A stretch of 25,016 bases of DNA. It comes from CAYVQU01 sp964453155. GTDB lineage: Bacteria; Chloroflexota; Anaerolineae; Anaerolineales; UBA11858. The stretch is from the NCBI GenBank assembly GCA_964453155.1, contig CAYVQU010000069.1, positions 1-25,016 on the forward strand, given 5' to 3'. This document shows, piece by piece, positions 16,372 through 23,591 of this stretch (position 1 is its first letter; each line of letters starts with the position of its first letter). The position numbers and the translations under genes were made by a program. The notes beneath the pieces are model-generated. The model saw only the letters and a program-made list of their open reading frames with translations, was not told where the DNA came from and searched no databases.

Positions 16372-16419
16372 ATGAGTAGTAGTAGTCATTTACTTAGCGC
16401 TGTGACATCGCTCCTGTAG
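16372..16419 (+). CDS. Leader peptide, 15 aa, serine-rich
   Basis: Translation MSSSSHLLSAVTSLL followed by TAG. It has the best SD in the region and four consecutive AGT serine codons immediately after the start, with six serines among 15 residues. The second half of the ORF is segment 2 of the hairpin set, so ribosome position would decide which hairpin forms. The organisation resembles amino-acid leader peptides, but no serine gene lies next to it. It could also be a coincidental ORF inside a structured RNA. Confidence 0.5.
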   Translation: MSSSSHLLSAVTSLL

Positions 16420-16450
16420 TTTCTAATTACAACGATGTCACAGCGCGCCG

Positions 16451-16483
16451 GGCCGCCGTCAATTTGACGGCGGCCTGTGTTTT
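16451..16483 (+). terminator. Intrinsic terminator of the leader RNA
   Basis: A perfect 11-bp GC-rich stem (ggccgccgtca 16451-16461 with tgacggcggcc 16465-16475), 3-nt loop, then tgtgtttt. A lower extension of CACAG (16439-16443) with CTGTG (16475-16479) would borrow bases from segment 3. Confidence 0.75.
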
Positions 16484-16678
16484 AAGTGCTGTGCGGTTTG
16501 TGGTTGTAGATAGAATAATGAAGAATTTCCGCACAGCCTTAGCAAATTTCGGTTTGAGCTCGGCTTATATCGAGAATTACTTCCGAAATTTGCATCCGTC
16601 GAGTTTTATTTTGCAATAAAAGGGAAACTTTTCTTGCTTTTTTTACCCAAGATTGGTCCGGTTTCTAAAGTTTTAGCG

Positions 16679-16684
16679 TATACT
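16679..16684 (+). promoter_or_regulatory. Possible -10 element of a downstream dehydrogenase promoter
   Basis: TATACT at 16679-16684 would start transcription near 16691, about 50 nt before the ATG. No good -35 is visible at 16-18 nt spacing. If used, the dehydrogenase would be partly independent of the leader terminator. Confidence 0.3.
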
Positions 16685-16740
16685 TTATGTGATTTGGTTA
16701 TCGATAGACAAGTGAATTTGTCCCCTTACAGAGGTAAACA

Positions 16741-18024
16741 ATGAGCCGTCGTCCCACGCCCTTAGAAGTAGCCCAAGAGCAGTTTGACCGTGCCGCAGAG
16801 CAATTAGAACTCAACCCAGCGGTGTGTGATTTGCTGCGCTACCCCCTGCGCGAATTTTATTTCAGCATTCCGGTGCGGATGGATCATGGGGATGTGCAAA
16901 TTTTCCGCGGGGTGCGGGTCCAGCATAACGATGCCCGCGGGCCGGGCAAGGGTGGGGTCCGGTTTGTGACCGATGGGAGTACGGAGGCGGTCAAAGCCCA
17001 GGCGATGTGGATGACCTGGAAAACGGCGGTGGCCAATATCCCCTTGGGAGGCAGCCAGGGCGGATTTTTGTGCGACCCCCGAAAACTGAGTCTGCGGGAG
17101 CAGGAAGGCCTCTGCCGGGGTTGGGTCCGTCAGATGGCGCGCAATGTTGGACCCCTGTTAGATGTCCCTTACCCCGATTTGATGACCAATGCCCAACACA
17201 TGCTTTGGATGTTGGACGAATATGAAGTCATCTTTGGCGGCAAATATCCCGGATTCAGCACCGGTAAACCCGTCGAGTTGGGCGGGTCCCGCGGGCGAAC
17301 AGAAGCCATGGGTTTTGGCGTCATCATCACCGTGCGGGAAGCCATGAAAGAACTGGGCCTGGATATTCGTAATTCCCGGGCCAGCGTTCAGGGCTTTGGG
17401 AATGTGGGCCAGCACGCGGTTCAGATGTATCAACAATTGGGTGGAAAAGTGGTCTGTGTCTCCAGTTGGCACCAGGCCGATGAAGTCGCCTATGCCTATC
17501 GCAAGGAAACAGGGGTAGATTTCAATGAACTTAAGCCGATCACGAATGAGTTTGGCGAAATTGACAAAGATAAGGCTCAAGATTTAGGTTATGAACTGCT
17601 GCCTGGGGAAGCTTGGGTCGATCAGGCTGTTGAAGTGCTCATCCCGGCTGCGACCGGCAACCAGATTTCGCACAGCACGGTCGAAAACATCCATCGCAAT
17701 GTCAAAATTGTTGCCGAGGGGGCCAGCGGACCGACCACACCGAAGGCCGAAGCCTGGCTTAATGAGAATGGGGTGTTTATCATTCCCGATATATTAGCCA
17801 GTTCGGGGGCTGTGATTTGCAGCTATTACGAGCAAGTTCAGAGTAACAACAACTATTATTGGCACAAAAATGACGTTCTAGGTCAGCTCGATGTCAATAT
17901 GACTGCCGCCTACATGAACGTGCACGATTTTTCCAGCGAGAATGATCTGAATATGCGCGCCGCAGCCATCATGATGGCCGTTGACCGGGTTGCCAAAGCC
18001 TGTCAGGACCGCGGGTGGGTATAG
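16741..18024 (+). CDS. Glu/Leu/Phe/Val dehydrogenase homologue lacking the active-site lysine
   Basis: A 427-aa homologue of NAD(P)-glutamate dehydrogenase (reversible deamination of glutamate to 2-oxoglutarate), full length for the family. The substrate domain has GPGKGGVRF (Lys70), MWMTWKTAVANIP (Lys94) and PLGGSQGGFLCDP (101-113), where the PROSITE active-site pattern expects Lys at 106 but cag encodes Gln. Asp146 (PYPDLMTNAQHM) is kept. The Rossmann loop GFGNVGQHA (about 212-220) and the C-terminal ICSYYEQVQ segment are normal, with the usual NAGG replaced by SSGA. ATG 16741 has agagg upstream. The PEP/pyruvate-binding gene follows after 3 nt. It may have altered chemistry or a regulatory or binding role. 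Confidence 0.88.
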   Translation: MSRRPTPLEVAQEQFDRAAEQLELNPAVCDLLRYPLREFYFSIPVRMDHGDVQIFRGVRVQHNDARGPGKGGVRFVTDGSTEAVKAQAMWMTWKTAVANIPLGGSQGGFLCDPRKLSLREQEGLCRGWVRQMARNVGPLLDVPYPDLMTNAQHMLWMLDEYEVIFGGKYPGFSTGKPVELGGSRGRTEAMGFGVIITVREAMKELGLDIRNSRASVQGFGNVGQHAVQMYQQLGGKVVCVSSWHQADEVAYAYRKETGVDFNELKPITNEFGEIDKDKAQDLGYELLPGEAWVDQAVEVLIPAATGNQISHSTVENIHRNVKIVAEGASGPTTPKAEAWLNENGVFIIPDILASSGAVICSYYEQVQSNNNYYWHKNDVLGQLDVNMTAAYMNVHDFSSENDLNMRAAAIMMAVDRVAKACQDRGWV

Positions 18025-18027
18025 TGG

Positions 18028-19770
18028 ATGAGTGATTCAGACGACCGGTTGTTGAATACCCCCCTTGGGCAATTTGACCGCCGTTTTTATGATTCAGATC
18101 AGCGTATCAGTACGATTGGTGCTGGGTCCATTGGAGGCAAGGCGCAGGGCCTGGCGCTGCTGAACGATCTCATCGAGCATGATTTTGAAACTGCGGAGTT
18201 TCCCCAGGTCCAAATCAATGTTCCGGCCATGACGGTGATCCGCACCGAGGTGTTCGACGCTTTTATGCAGCGGAATAACCTCTATGAGATTGCCCTTTCC
18301 AATGTCTCCGACTACCGCCTCACTCACGCCTTCCTGGCTGCCGATTTGCCCTTTGAAATCGTCGGGGATTTACGGGCTTTGGTCCAGCAAGTCCACAGCC
18401 CGCTGGCTATTCGCTCCTCTAGCCTGCTGGAGGACGCCACCTATGAACCTTTCGCCGGAATTTATGCGACTAAGATGATCCCCAACGACCAGTATGATGC
18501 CAGTGCCCGATTTCATAATCTGGTCGAAGCCATCAAATTCATTTACGCTTCTACATTCTATAAAAACGCCAAAAGCTACCGGATTGTGACCCACCACGAT
18601 CACCGCGCGGAAAAAATGGCCGTGATTATCCAAGAAGTGGTTGGCAAACGGCATCGCAACCGGTTTTATCCCGAACTTTCGGGTGTGGCGCGCTCCTACA
18701 ATTTCTACCCGGTCGGTCGCGCCAAGCAAGAAGACGGTGTGGTAAACCTAGCCCTCGGGTTGGGCAAAACGGTTGTCGATGGTGGTCTCTCATGGGCCTA
18801 TTCTCCCGCTTACCCGCGCATCGGCCCCCCCTTCGGTTCCACCCGTGACTTGTTGGCGGGTAGCCAGAAAGAATATTGGGCCATCGATATGGGTGCCCCT
18901 CCGGCCCTACAGCCCCAACAAGAATATGAGTATCTTATTCAAGAAAATCTCTCGAAGGCGGAGAAAGATGGGACTTTGCGACACCTGTGCTCTACTTATA
19001 ATCCCCAATCCGACCGGGTTGTCATGGGGGTTAGCTCGCAAGGACCGCGGGTGCTCAATTTTGCGCCGCTCTTGCAAACACGCGCCATCCCGCTCAACGA
19101 TATCATCAAATCCTTCCTGATCCTTTGTCAGGCGGAAATGAATATGCCGGTGGAGATTGAGTTCGCCATGACTTTCAATCCCCATCGCCTCGGTTTTCTC
19201 CAGGCCCGGCCAATGGTGGTTTCCTCGGATACCATTGCTGTCGTCGAAGAAGAGTTGCGCGGCGAAAACGTCCTGGCGGCCTCTAAAAACGTCTTAGGCA
19301 ATGGCACGGTGAATGATATTCGGGACATTGTCTACGTGCTCCCCGAGAATTTCCGCAAAGAAGATACCCGCCGGATTGCCCGCGAATTGGAAACATTTAA
19401 CCTGGCCCTGGTTGCTGAGAAGCGGCCATATTTGCTGATTGTTTTTGGCCGACTCGGGAGTTCTGATCCCTGGCTGGGTATCCCGGTCAATTGGGGCCAA
19501 ATCTCGGGCGTGCGGGTGATCGTGGAGGCCACCCAGGAAGGTTTCTTTGTGGAAATGAGTCAGGGCTCGCACTTCTTCCATAACTTGACCAGTCTGGGGG
19601 TCAGTTATTTCTCGCTGCCACGTAATCAGGAATTTGAGGTGGATTGGGACTGGCTGGATGCCCAACCCGAAGTCGGCGTGACGCGTTATGTCCGGCATAT
19701 TCGCCTGGAAAATCCCCTGGCCATCAAAATGGACGGTCGTACCGGGTTGGGTGTGGTTGCCAAAAGGTGA
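18028..19770 (+). CDS. PEP/pyruvate-binding (PPDK N-terminal, ATP-grasp-like) domain protein
   Basis: A 580-aa protein with the nucleotide-binding domain of PEP synthase and pyruvate phosphate dikinase: IGAGSIGGKAQGLALL (30-45, glycine-rich loop), PLAIRSSSLLEDATYEPFAGIYAT (125-148, the AxRSSxxxED motif) and VVMGVSSQGPRVLNFAPLL. IEFAMTFNPHRLGFLQARPM corresponds to the conserved end of that domain (E...LQARP). The usual phosphohistidine swivelling domain and PEP-utilising TIM barrel are absent; about 170 residues of unknown fold follow. It is therefore not a complete PEP synthase. It starts 3 nt after the dehydrogenase stop, so the two are almost certainly one operon. Possible roles are phosphotransfer to, or ligand sensing for, the dehydrogenase; this is inference. 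Confidence 0.8.
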   Translation: MSDSDDRLLNTPLGQFDRRFYDSDQRISTIGAGSIGGKAQGLALLNDLIEHDFETAEFPQVQINVPAMTVIRTEVFDAFMQRNNLYEIALSNVSDYRLTHAFLAADLPFEIVGDLRALVQQVHSPLAIRSSSLLEDATYEPFAGIYATKMIPNDQYDASARFHNLVEAIKFIYASTFYKNAKSYRIVTHHDHRAEKMAVIIQEVVGKRHRNRFYPELSGVARSYNFYPVGRAKQEDGVVNLALGLGKTVVDGGLSWAYSPAYPRIGPPFGSTRDLLAGSQKEYWAIDMGAPPALQPQQEYEYLIQENLSKAEKDGTLRHLCSTYNPQSDRVVMGVSSQGPRVLNFAPLLQTRAIPLNDIIKSFLILCQAEMNMPVEIEFAMTFNPHRLGFLQARPMVVSSDTIAVVEEELRGENVLAASKNVLGNGTVNDIRDIVYVLPENFRKEDTRRIARELETFNLALVAEKRPYLLIVFGRLGSSDPWLGIPVNWGQISGVRVIVEATQEGFFVEMSQGSHFFHNLTSLGVSYFSLPRNQEFEVDWDWLDAQPEVGVTRYVRHIRLENPLAIKMDGRTGLGVVAKR

Positions 19771-20092
19771 CCGAATTATTGAAATCGGATTTAGTACTGG
19801 TAAGTTCTGCCTCGCTTTTGCTAAGGAAATGAGTTTGTCGGTCGCGACGGTCTCGGCCCACAAACCCTGAATCAGTACTCAGGGGGGGATTGTATCAGTC
19901 TCAAAAACAGATAAAATCGAGTTTAGGGCATTCATCTCGTGACAACCCTCAGCGGCCGCGACTGGGTATTAAGACCCAGGTGACAGTCACTTTAAATTAG
20001 CTTTGATCTGGTTTTTGGGTTTAAAACCCAAATTCATAAAAAATCAAGTGACTGCCACCTTCTCTTGCATAATTTGAAAGATGAGGCAAAAA
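19771..20092. other. 322-bp intergenic region without a gene
   Basis: It holds a small hairpin (ctgggt 19962-19967 with acccag 19974-19979), the MITE-like repeat 19978-20060, and a CATAAT-like -10 at 20068-20073. No convincing ORF is present. Confidence 0.6.
19978..20060. repeat. 83-bp MITE/REP-like element
   Basis: Terminal inverted repeats aggtgacagtcactt (19978-19992) and aagtgactgccacct (20046-20060) match at 14 of 15. An inner near-palindrome tttgggtttaaaacccaaa lies inside (20013-20032 region). It has no coding capacity. Its ends resemble the AGGTGACAGTCACT-type interspersed repeats common in bacteria. No target duplication is obvious. Confidence 0.55.
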
Positions 20093-21055
20093 ATGTTCAA
20101 AAACAGGAAAATAATTGATCTTCTTATCCTTGTGCTCTTAGGATTGGCACTTTCTCTTGGGGCTTGTAACCGCCCTACCAATTCTGGCATCCAGCCCCTA
20201 CCTGACACACCCGCCCAAGACGCAGCCCCACCCCCTGATTCCGATGCCGTGGCACCAGTTGATGATCAACCTGCCCCGGAACCACCCGCACCGGATTTGG
20301 TCGACGCGGCGACTTTCATCGAACATACCACCATCCCCACCGGAACAATCTTAGGCCAGGGCCAAGTCTTCACCAAAACCTGGGAGCTTGAAAACTCAGG
20401 TACTACCACCTGGACCCCGGATTATTTCTTGGAATTTGACCGCGGCGATCAAATGGCGGGACCTGATGACCAGCCACTTTTTGAATATTTCATTCCAGAG
20501 GGGGAAGAAGTCTTGCCAGGGGATCTGATTACGGTAACTGTTATACTAACCAGTCCCCTGCAGGAAGGCGAATACCTGGGATTTTGGCAGTTCCGTAACC
20601 CCGATGAAGAAATTTTCGGGGCCGGCCCCGAGGCGGATGAGCCGGTGGAGGTCGATATCGAAGTAAGAGCTGGTGCCTGGCTGGACCCGAGTGCCGGCGG
20701 GGCGCCAGCCGCGGGAACCGGAACAGTGGAAAACGTGGAGTTAACCGTTACGCCCGCGGATTATGCCGGCGATTGTCCGGTTCAACTTATCTTTTCGGGC
20801 GCAATTGAAGTGGATGGGTTAGGGCCCTACGAATACGAATACACCAGCGATGTCAACACCGATCTGCCCGGCTGGGAATATCTAATTCCTGCGCCAAATC
20901 AGTTTAGCTACGATTCCCCCGGCTGGCACGTCTATCAGACTAACTTTGTGATTGATATCCCTGCTGACGCTGATGGCTGGATTCGATTGGACGGGCACGG
21001 TCCTGGTTCTTCTTCGTTCAGCGAAATCTATTACAATGTCGATTGTAATGAGTAA
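20093..21055 (+). CDS. NBR1-Ig-like domain lipoprotein
   Basis: A 320-aa exported lipoprotein: hydrophobic LLILVLLGLALSLGAC with the lipobox LGAC, then a Pro/Ala/Asp linker. The Ig-like domain of the NBR1 type follows (ATFIEHTTIPTGTILGQGQ, FTKTWELENSGTTTW, the hallmark W...N.G...W, then PLQEGEYLGFWQFRNPDEEIFG). The last roughly 110 residues form a second beta domain (VENVELTVTPADYAGDCPVQLIFSGAI) with two cysteines. NBR1-like domains are adhesion or scaffold modules. ATG 20093 is preferred because GAGG lies six bases upstream; ATG 20081, seven bases after a CATAAT box, would instead give a leaderless mRNA. Confidence 0.75.
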   Translation: MFKNRKIIDLLILVLLGLALSLGACNRPTNSGIQPLPDTPAQDAAPPPDSDAVAPVDDQPAPEPPAPDLVDAATFIEHTTIPTGTILGQGQVFTKTWELENSGTTTWTPDYFLEFDRGDQMAGPDDQPLFEYFIPEGEEVLPGDLITVTVILTSPLQEGEYLGFWQFRNPDEEIFGAGPEADEPVEVDIEVRAGAWLDPSAGGAPAAGTGTVENVELTVTPADYAGDCPVQLIFSGAIEVDGLGPYEYEYTSDVNTDLPGWEYLIPAPNQFSYDSPGWHVYQTNFVIDIPADADGWIRLDGHGPGSSSFSEIYYNVDCNE

Positions 21056-21060
21056 ATCAA

Positions 21061-21093
21061 AAGCGGAAGGTTCTCTCACCTTCCGCTTTTTTT
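21061..21093. terminator. Bidirectional intrinsic terminator between convergent genes
   Basis: aagcggaagg (21061-21070) pairs perfectly with ccttccgctt (21079-21088), flanked by A-rich and T-rich runs on either side. It serves the NBR1 lipoprotein (+) and the M23-like gene (-), whose stop codon abuts it. Confidence 0.85.
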
Positions 21094-22150
21094 ATTCACC
21101 TTCCGTATGGACTAATTCCCACTGGGTTAATTCTCCGGATCGAATTTCGATCACATGTTTTTGGTTCCCAGCCAGATAAAAAGCAAGGCTATATTCTCCC
21201 GGGGGAAGTTCACCCACCCCAAAAGTTTCCTCCCAGGGAGATTGGGCTAAAATGTCATCGCCGGTATAGGTTTGTAAATCAATTTTTCTAAAATCAGGAT
21301 CTGAAATAGAGCGGATGACGATATGGCCTTGAATTGCGATCGGTTCTCCCTCTGTGGTAACGATGCGGCCAGCCAAAGCTCCGTTGAGCGGTTGTCCCTC
21401 AACCACGCGCGGCACCAGCCATAATTCGGGGTTGCGAACAGCTTCATAAGAATTCTCGCCAGCACGCACCTCAAAGTGTAATTCGCTCCCACTGGTATTG
21501 CCCGAATTCCCTACCTTCCCAATTTCAGCTCCCGCGGTGACCGAATCCCCCTCAGCAACTAAGACCTCCGAGAGCTGGGCGTACAAAGTGTAGATTGTAC
21601 CGCGTTTGGGAATTGTATGTTTGATGACAATCGTTAGTCCATAAAAATTGGGCTCGGGGCCGATTTCAACCTCTTGATCGTCTCCGGCAAATATGACCGT
21701 ACCGGCCTGAGCTGCAATGACCGGCGTACCAATCGAGTTGATGAAATCTGATCCATGTTGGATGACTTCTTTACTCTGGGGGACGCCAAACCGCTCACTG
21801 AAATCGACAACATCGCGGTAGTCCGAGGGGATCGGAATTTTTAGAGGAAAGGCCGTACTATCATATTCAACCGTATCCATTTCCGGGGCCGGTTCAAGCG
21901 CCTCTAAAGGCGCGGCAGTCTCTGCTTCGCCCGAAACCATAGCAGTTTTGGCGTCGGTAAATTCAACAAAATCCGCAAAATCAGACTGCATCCGACTCGG
22001 AATATGATCTTGTAGCCCTTGTTGAAAAGCCTCGGTCACCCAGTTAGCCGGGGCGGTGCCAAAAACACCGGTAGAAATCATCGCGATTGAAACTGCTGCC
22101 GACACGAAGAAAGACTGGATGAGATGAGATTTTTTTCTGCGGCTGTTCAA
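21092..22150 (-). CDS. M23/LytM-fold protein with degenerate active site
   Basis: A 352-aa exported protein: N-terminal signal or anchor (about 12-31), a linker, LytM beta-barrel (about 105-235) and a C-terminal carboxypeptidase-regulatory-like domain (about 255-345). M23 metallopeptidases cut peptidoglycan cross-bridges with Zn ligands H..D..H and two catalytic His. Here the first motif is QHGSDF (Gln131 where the ligand His is expected, Asp135 kept), YAQLS has Gln192 for His, and SELHFEV has Glu223 for the first His of HxH, keeping only His225. It is probably non-catalytic, perhaps a wall-binding or amidase-activating LytM factor. TTG 22150 has AAGGA upstream inside the end of the MscS gene; the two genes are 2 nt apart, indicating one operon. 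Confidence 0.8.
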   Translation of the reverse strand: MNSRRKKSHLIQSFFVSAAVSIAMISTGVFGTAPANWVTEAFQQGLQDHIPSRMQSDFADFVEFTDAKTAMVSGEAETAAPLEALEPAPEMDTVEYDSTAFPLKIPIPSDYRDVVDFSERFGVPQSKEVIQHGSDFINSIGTPVIAAQAGTVIFAGDDQEVEIGPEPNFYGLTIVIKHTIPKRGTIYTLYAQLSEVLVAEGDSVTAGAEIGKVGNSGNTSGSELHFEVRAGENSYEAVRNPELWLVPRVVEGQPLNGALAGRIVTTEGEPIAIQGHIVIRSISDPDFRKIDLQTYTGDDILAQSPWEETFGVGELPPGEYSLAFYLAGNQKHVIEIRSGELTQWELVHTEGE

Positions 22151-22152
22151 GA

Positions 22153-22950
22153 CTAGTTATCCTTGGGGTTGAAGGTTGGGGAAATCCCAACATTTACCCC
22201 GGCGGCTTTAAGCGCATCCACCAGTAAAAGCCGCAACTGAGCTTCTTTTCGAACCGGGGCGGCTACCTCAGGAACAAAGACCCAAACCCGGTAATACCAG
22301 GTATCAACGCCGATATCGCCCAAGTGTACCTCGGGCTGCAAGTTTTCTTCTTCGCATTGATTGGGAAATGATTCCGCCGCCTTTAGGATCGTTTCCATGA
22401 CAGCTTTGTGGTCATGTTCACCCATTACTGGGATGGTAACATCGATGTGATGTCCTTTAATTTGGCTGTGATTAACAATGATCTGGTTGATCGCATCGGT
22501 ATTTGGGATGATGATCCGATCGGTGCGGTAGGTGCGCAGCGAAGTGAAAGACATATTGATATCTTCGACTTTACCGAATTTCCCACCAACGGTGACAAAA
22601 TCATCAACTTTGTAATGCTTCAAGAACATCAATTTGATGCTGGAAATAGCATCGGAGGCCAGACGTTCTGAACCGATTGCAAAGGCCGCGGTAATGGCGG
22701 TGACCAGCACAACCAGACCGCCAGCGGTTCCAGTAATATCCACGATTACTTTGATGGTTAGGAAGATAACGGCAATCCTAAAAATAATCGCCAGAAAGTC
22801 ATCCCAGGGGCCTTTGAGGAATTTAGAAAACAGGAATTTGATCAAACGGCCAACAAAGATCGCCAGAATGTATCCGGCCACACCTATGGCAATGGCGATG
22901 CCAATGTCTTTTGCAAATTCAGTTGCGGTTTCAATAAAAGTGGTTTCCAT
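22153..22950 (-). CDS. mscS: Small-conductance mechanosensitive channel (MscS family)
   Basis: A 265-aa membrane protein that opens under membrane tension to release solutes in osmotic downshock. Three transmembrane segments: IGIAIAIGVAGYILAIFVG (about 16-34), FLAIIFRIAVIFLTIKVIV (about 51-69) and the pore helix GGLVVLVTAITAAFAIGSERLASD (about 76-99). The MscS beta domain follows (KVDDFVTVGGKFGKVEDINMSFTSLRTYRTDRIIIPNTDAINQ) and the alpha/beta cage ends in GVNVGISPTF. ATG 22950 has a strong GGAGG eight bases upstream. It is divergent from the cysteine-cluster gene and co-transcribed with the M23-like gene, which fits a joint envelope-stress role. Confidence 0.88.
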   Translation of the reverse strand: METTFIETATEFAKDIGIAIAIGVAGYILAIFVGRLIKFLFSKFLKGPWDDFLAIIFRIAVIFLTIKVIVDITGTAGGLVVLVTAITAAFAIGSERLASDAISSIKLMFLKHYKVDDFVTVGGKFGKVEDINMSFTSLRTYRTDRIIIPNTDAINQIIVNHSQIKGHHIDVTIPVMGEHDHKAVMETILKAAESFPNQCEEENLQPEVHLGDIGVDTWYYRVWVFVPEVAAPVRKEAQLRLLLVDALKAAGVNVGISPTFNPKDN

Positions 22951-22991
22951 GATTTGCCTCCAAAGAAATGGATTATGTTTGCCCTTTTGAG

Positions 22992-23000
22992 ATTGTAACA
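22992..23000 (-). promoter_or_regulatory. Extended -10 for mscS
   Basis: On the - strand TGTTACAAT (TGn plus TACAAT) would start transcription near 22985, leaving a leader of about 35 nt with the GGAGG site. It lies back to back with the + strand promoter at 23011. Confidence 0.4.
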
Positions 23001-23010
23001 TACAATTAAA

Positions 23011-23019
23011 TGCTAAAAT
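23011..23019 (+). promoter_or_regulatory. Extended -10 placing transcription start on the ATG
   Basis: TGCTAAAAT (23011-23019) is followed by six bases and then ATG at 23026. There is no SD. This predicts a leaderless mRNA. The IS transposase has the same arrangement at 24069-24084. Confidence 0.5.
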
Positions 23020-23025
23020 TCTGCC

Positions 23026-23583
23026 ATGAAAACTAGACTCAATCCCCGCATGCATCGATCTGAACCCTTACGCCGCTGTCGGTTGGAGGAATGTCGGGCA
23101 GCCTGTTGTTTGCACGGTGCGTGGGTTGATCAAGTTGAAGTCCGTGATATCTTGGCTGAGGCTGATCTGATCGCGATGTACCTGCCCTCAGACCAGGCCA
23201 ACCCTCAAGATTGGTTTGATGGTCGCCAGGAACCGGATACGTTTACGCTGAGCGGGTGGGTTGAACACACGACGGTGATTCCCGCTCCGGAACATTATGG
23301 GGAAACCGCATGCATTTTCTTACGCCAGGATGATCATAAGTGTGCGCTACAAGTAGCGGCTACCAAAGTGGGTTGGCATAAGTGGCGGTTCAAACCATTT
23401 TACTGCATCTTACATCCCCTCGATTTGGACGAGGAGGGTCGCATTACTCTCGATGAAACGGAATTGCTCGCGGTCGAACCGGGCAGTTGTTTGCGACCGG
23501 CGGCTGAATTAATCCCACTGCGAGAAACTTTTGCTGAAGAATTGGAATATTTGCTACGGGGGAAATTAGGAAAACCCGATTAG
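23026..23583 (+). CDS. Cysteine-cluster protein (DUF3109/YkgJ-like)
   Basis: A 185-aa soluble protein. CRLEECRAACCLHGAWV near the N-terminus (Cys18, 23, 27, 28) gives a CxxxxCxxxCC cluster. Later cysteines in TACIFLRQDDHKCALQ and FKPFYCILHP complete a pattern seen in proteins annotated as zinc- or iron-chelating YkgJ/DUF3109. Metal identity and function are unknown. The ATG follows an extended -10 by six bases and has no SD, so translation is probably leaderless. It converges on crcB, whose stop is 8 nt away with no terminator visible between them. Confidence 0.7.
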   Translation: MKTRLNPRMHRSEPLRRCRLEECRAACCLHGAWVDQVEVRDILAEADLIAMYLPSDQANPQDWFDGRQEPDTFTLSGWVEHTTVIPAPEHYGETACIFLRQDDHKCALQVAATKVGWHKWRFKPFYCILHPLDLDEEGRITLDETELLAVEPGSCLRPAAELIPLRETFAEELEYLLRGKLGKPD

Positions 23584-23591
23584 GTTACAGT

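Larger units (their letters stand above)
16308..16483 (+). ncRNA. Structured leader or small RNA with competing hairpins
   Basis: Segment 1 (16357-16370), which contains the SD, can pair with segment 2 (16403-16415) over 13 bp with one bulge. Segment 2 extended to 16397-16410 pairs perfectly over 14 bp with segment 3 (16433-16446). These pairings exclude each other, so the RNA can switch between a hidden and an exposed ribosome site. A terminator closes the unit. It may be an attenuator for the downstream genes or a stand-alone RNA of about 175 nt. I do not recognise it as a named riboswitch class. Confidence 0.6.
16269..16740. other. 472-bp regulatory intergenic region
   Basis: It holds a good promoter (16273-16301), a 15-codon leader ORF (16372-16419), three mutually competing RNA segments, an intrinsic terminator (16451-16483), two further perfect stems (16488-16537 and 16542-16593) and a possible second promoter near 16679 before the dehydrogenase gene. 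No larger gene is visible on either strand. Confidence 0.7.

Noticed and set aside
18028..19770. Complete PEP synthase or pyruvate phosphate dikinase
   Set aside because: Only the N-terminal nucleotide-binding domain is present; no phosphohistidine or PEP-utilising barrel motif is seen.
19688..19870. 60-aa open frame after the PEP/pyruvate-binding gene
   Set aside because: It mostly overlaps the end of that gene in another frame, with no SD and no motif.
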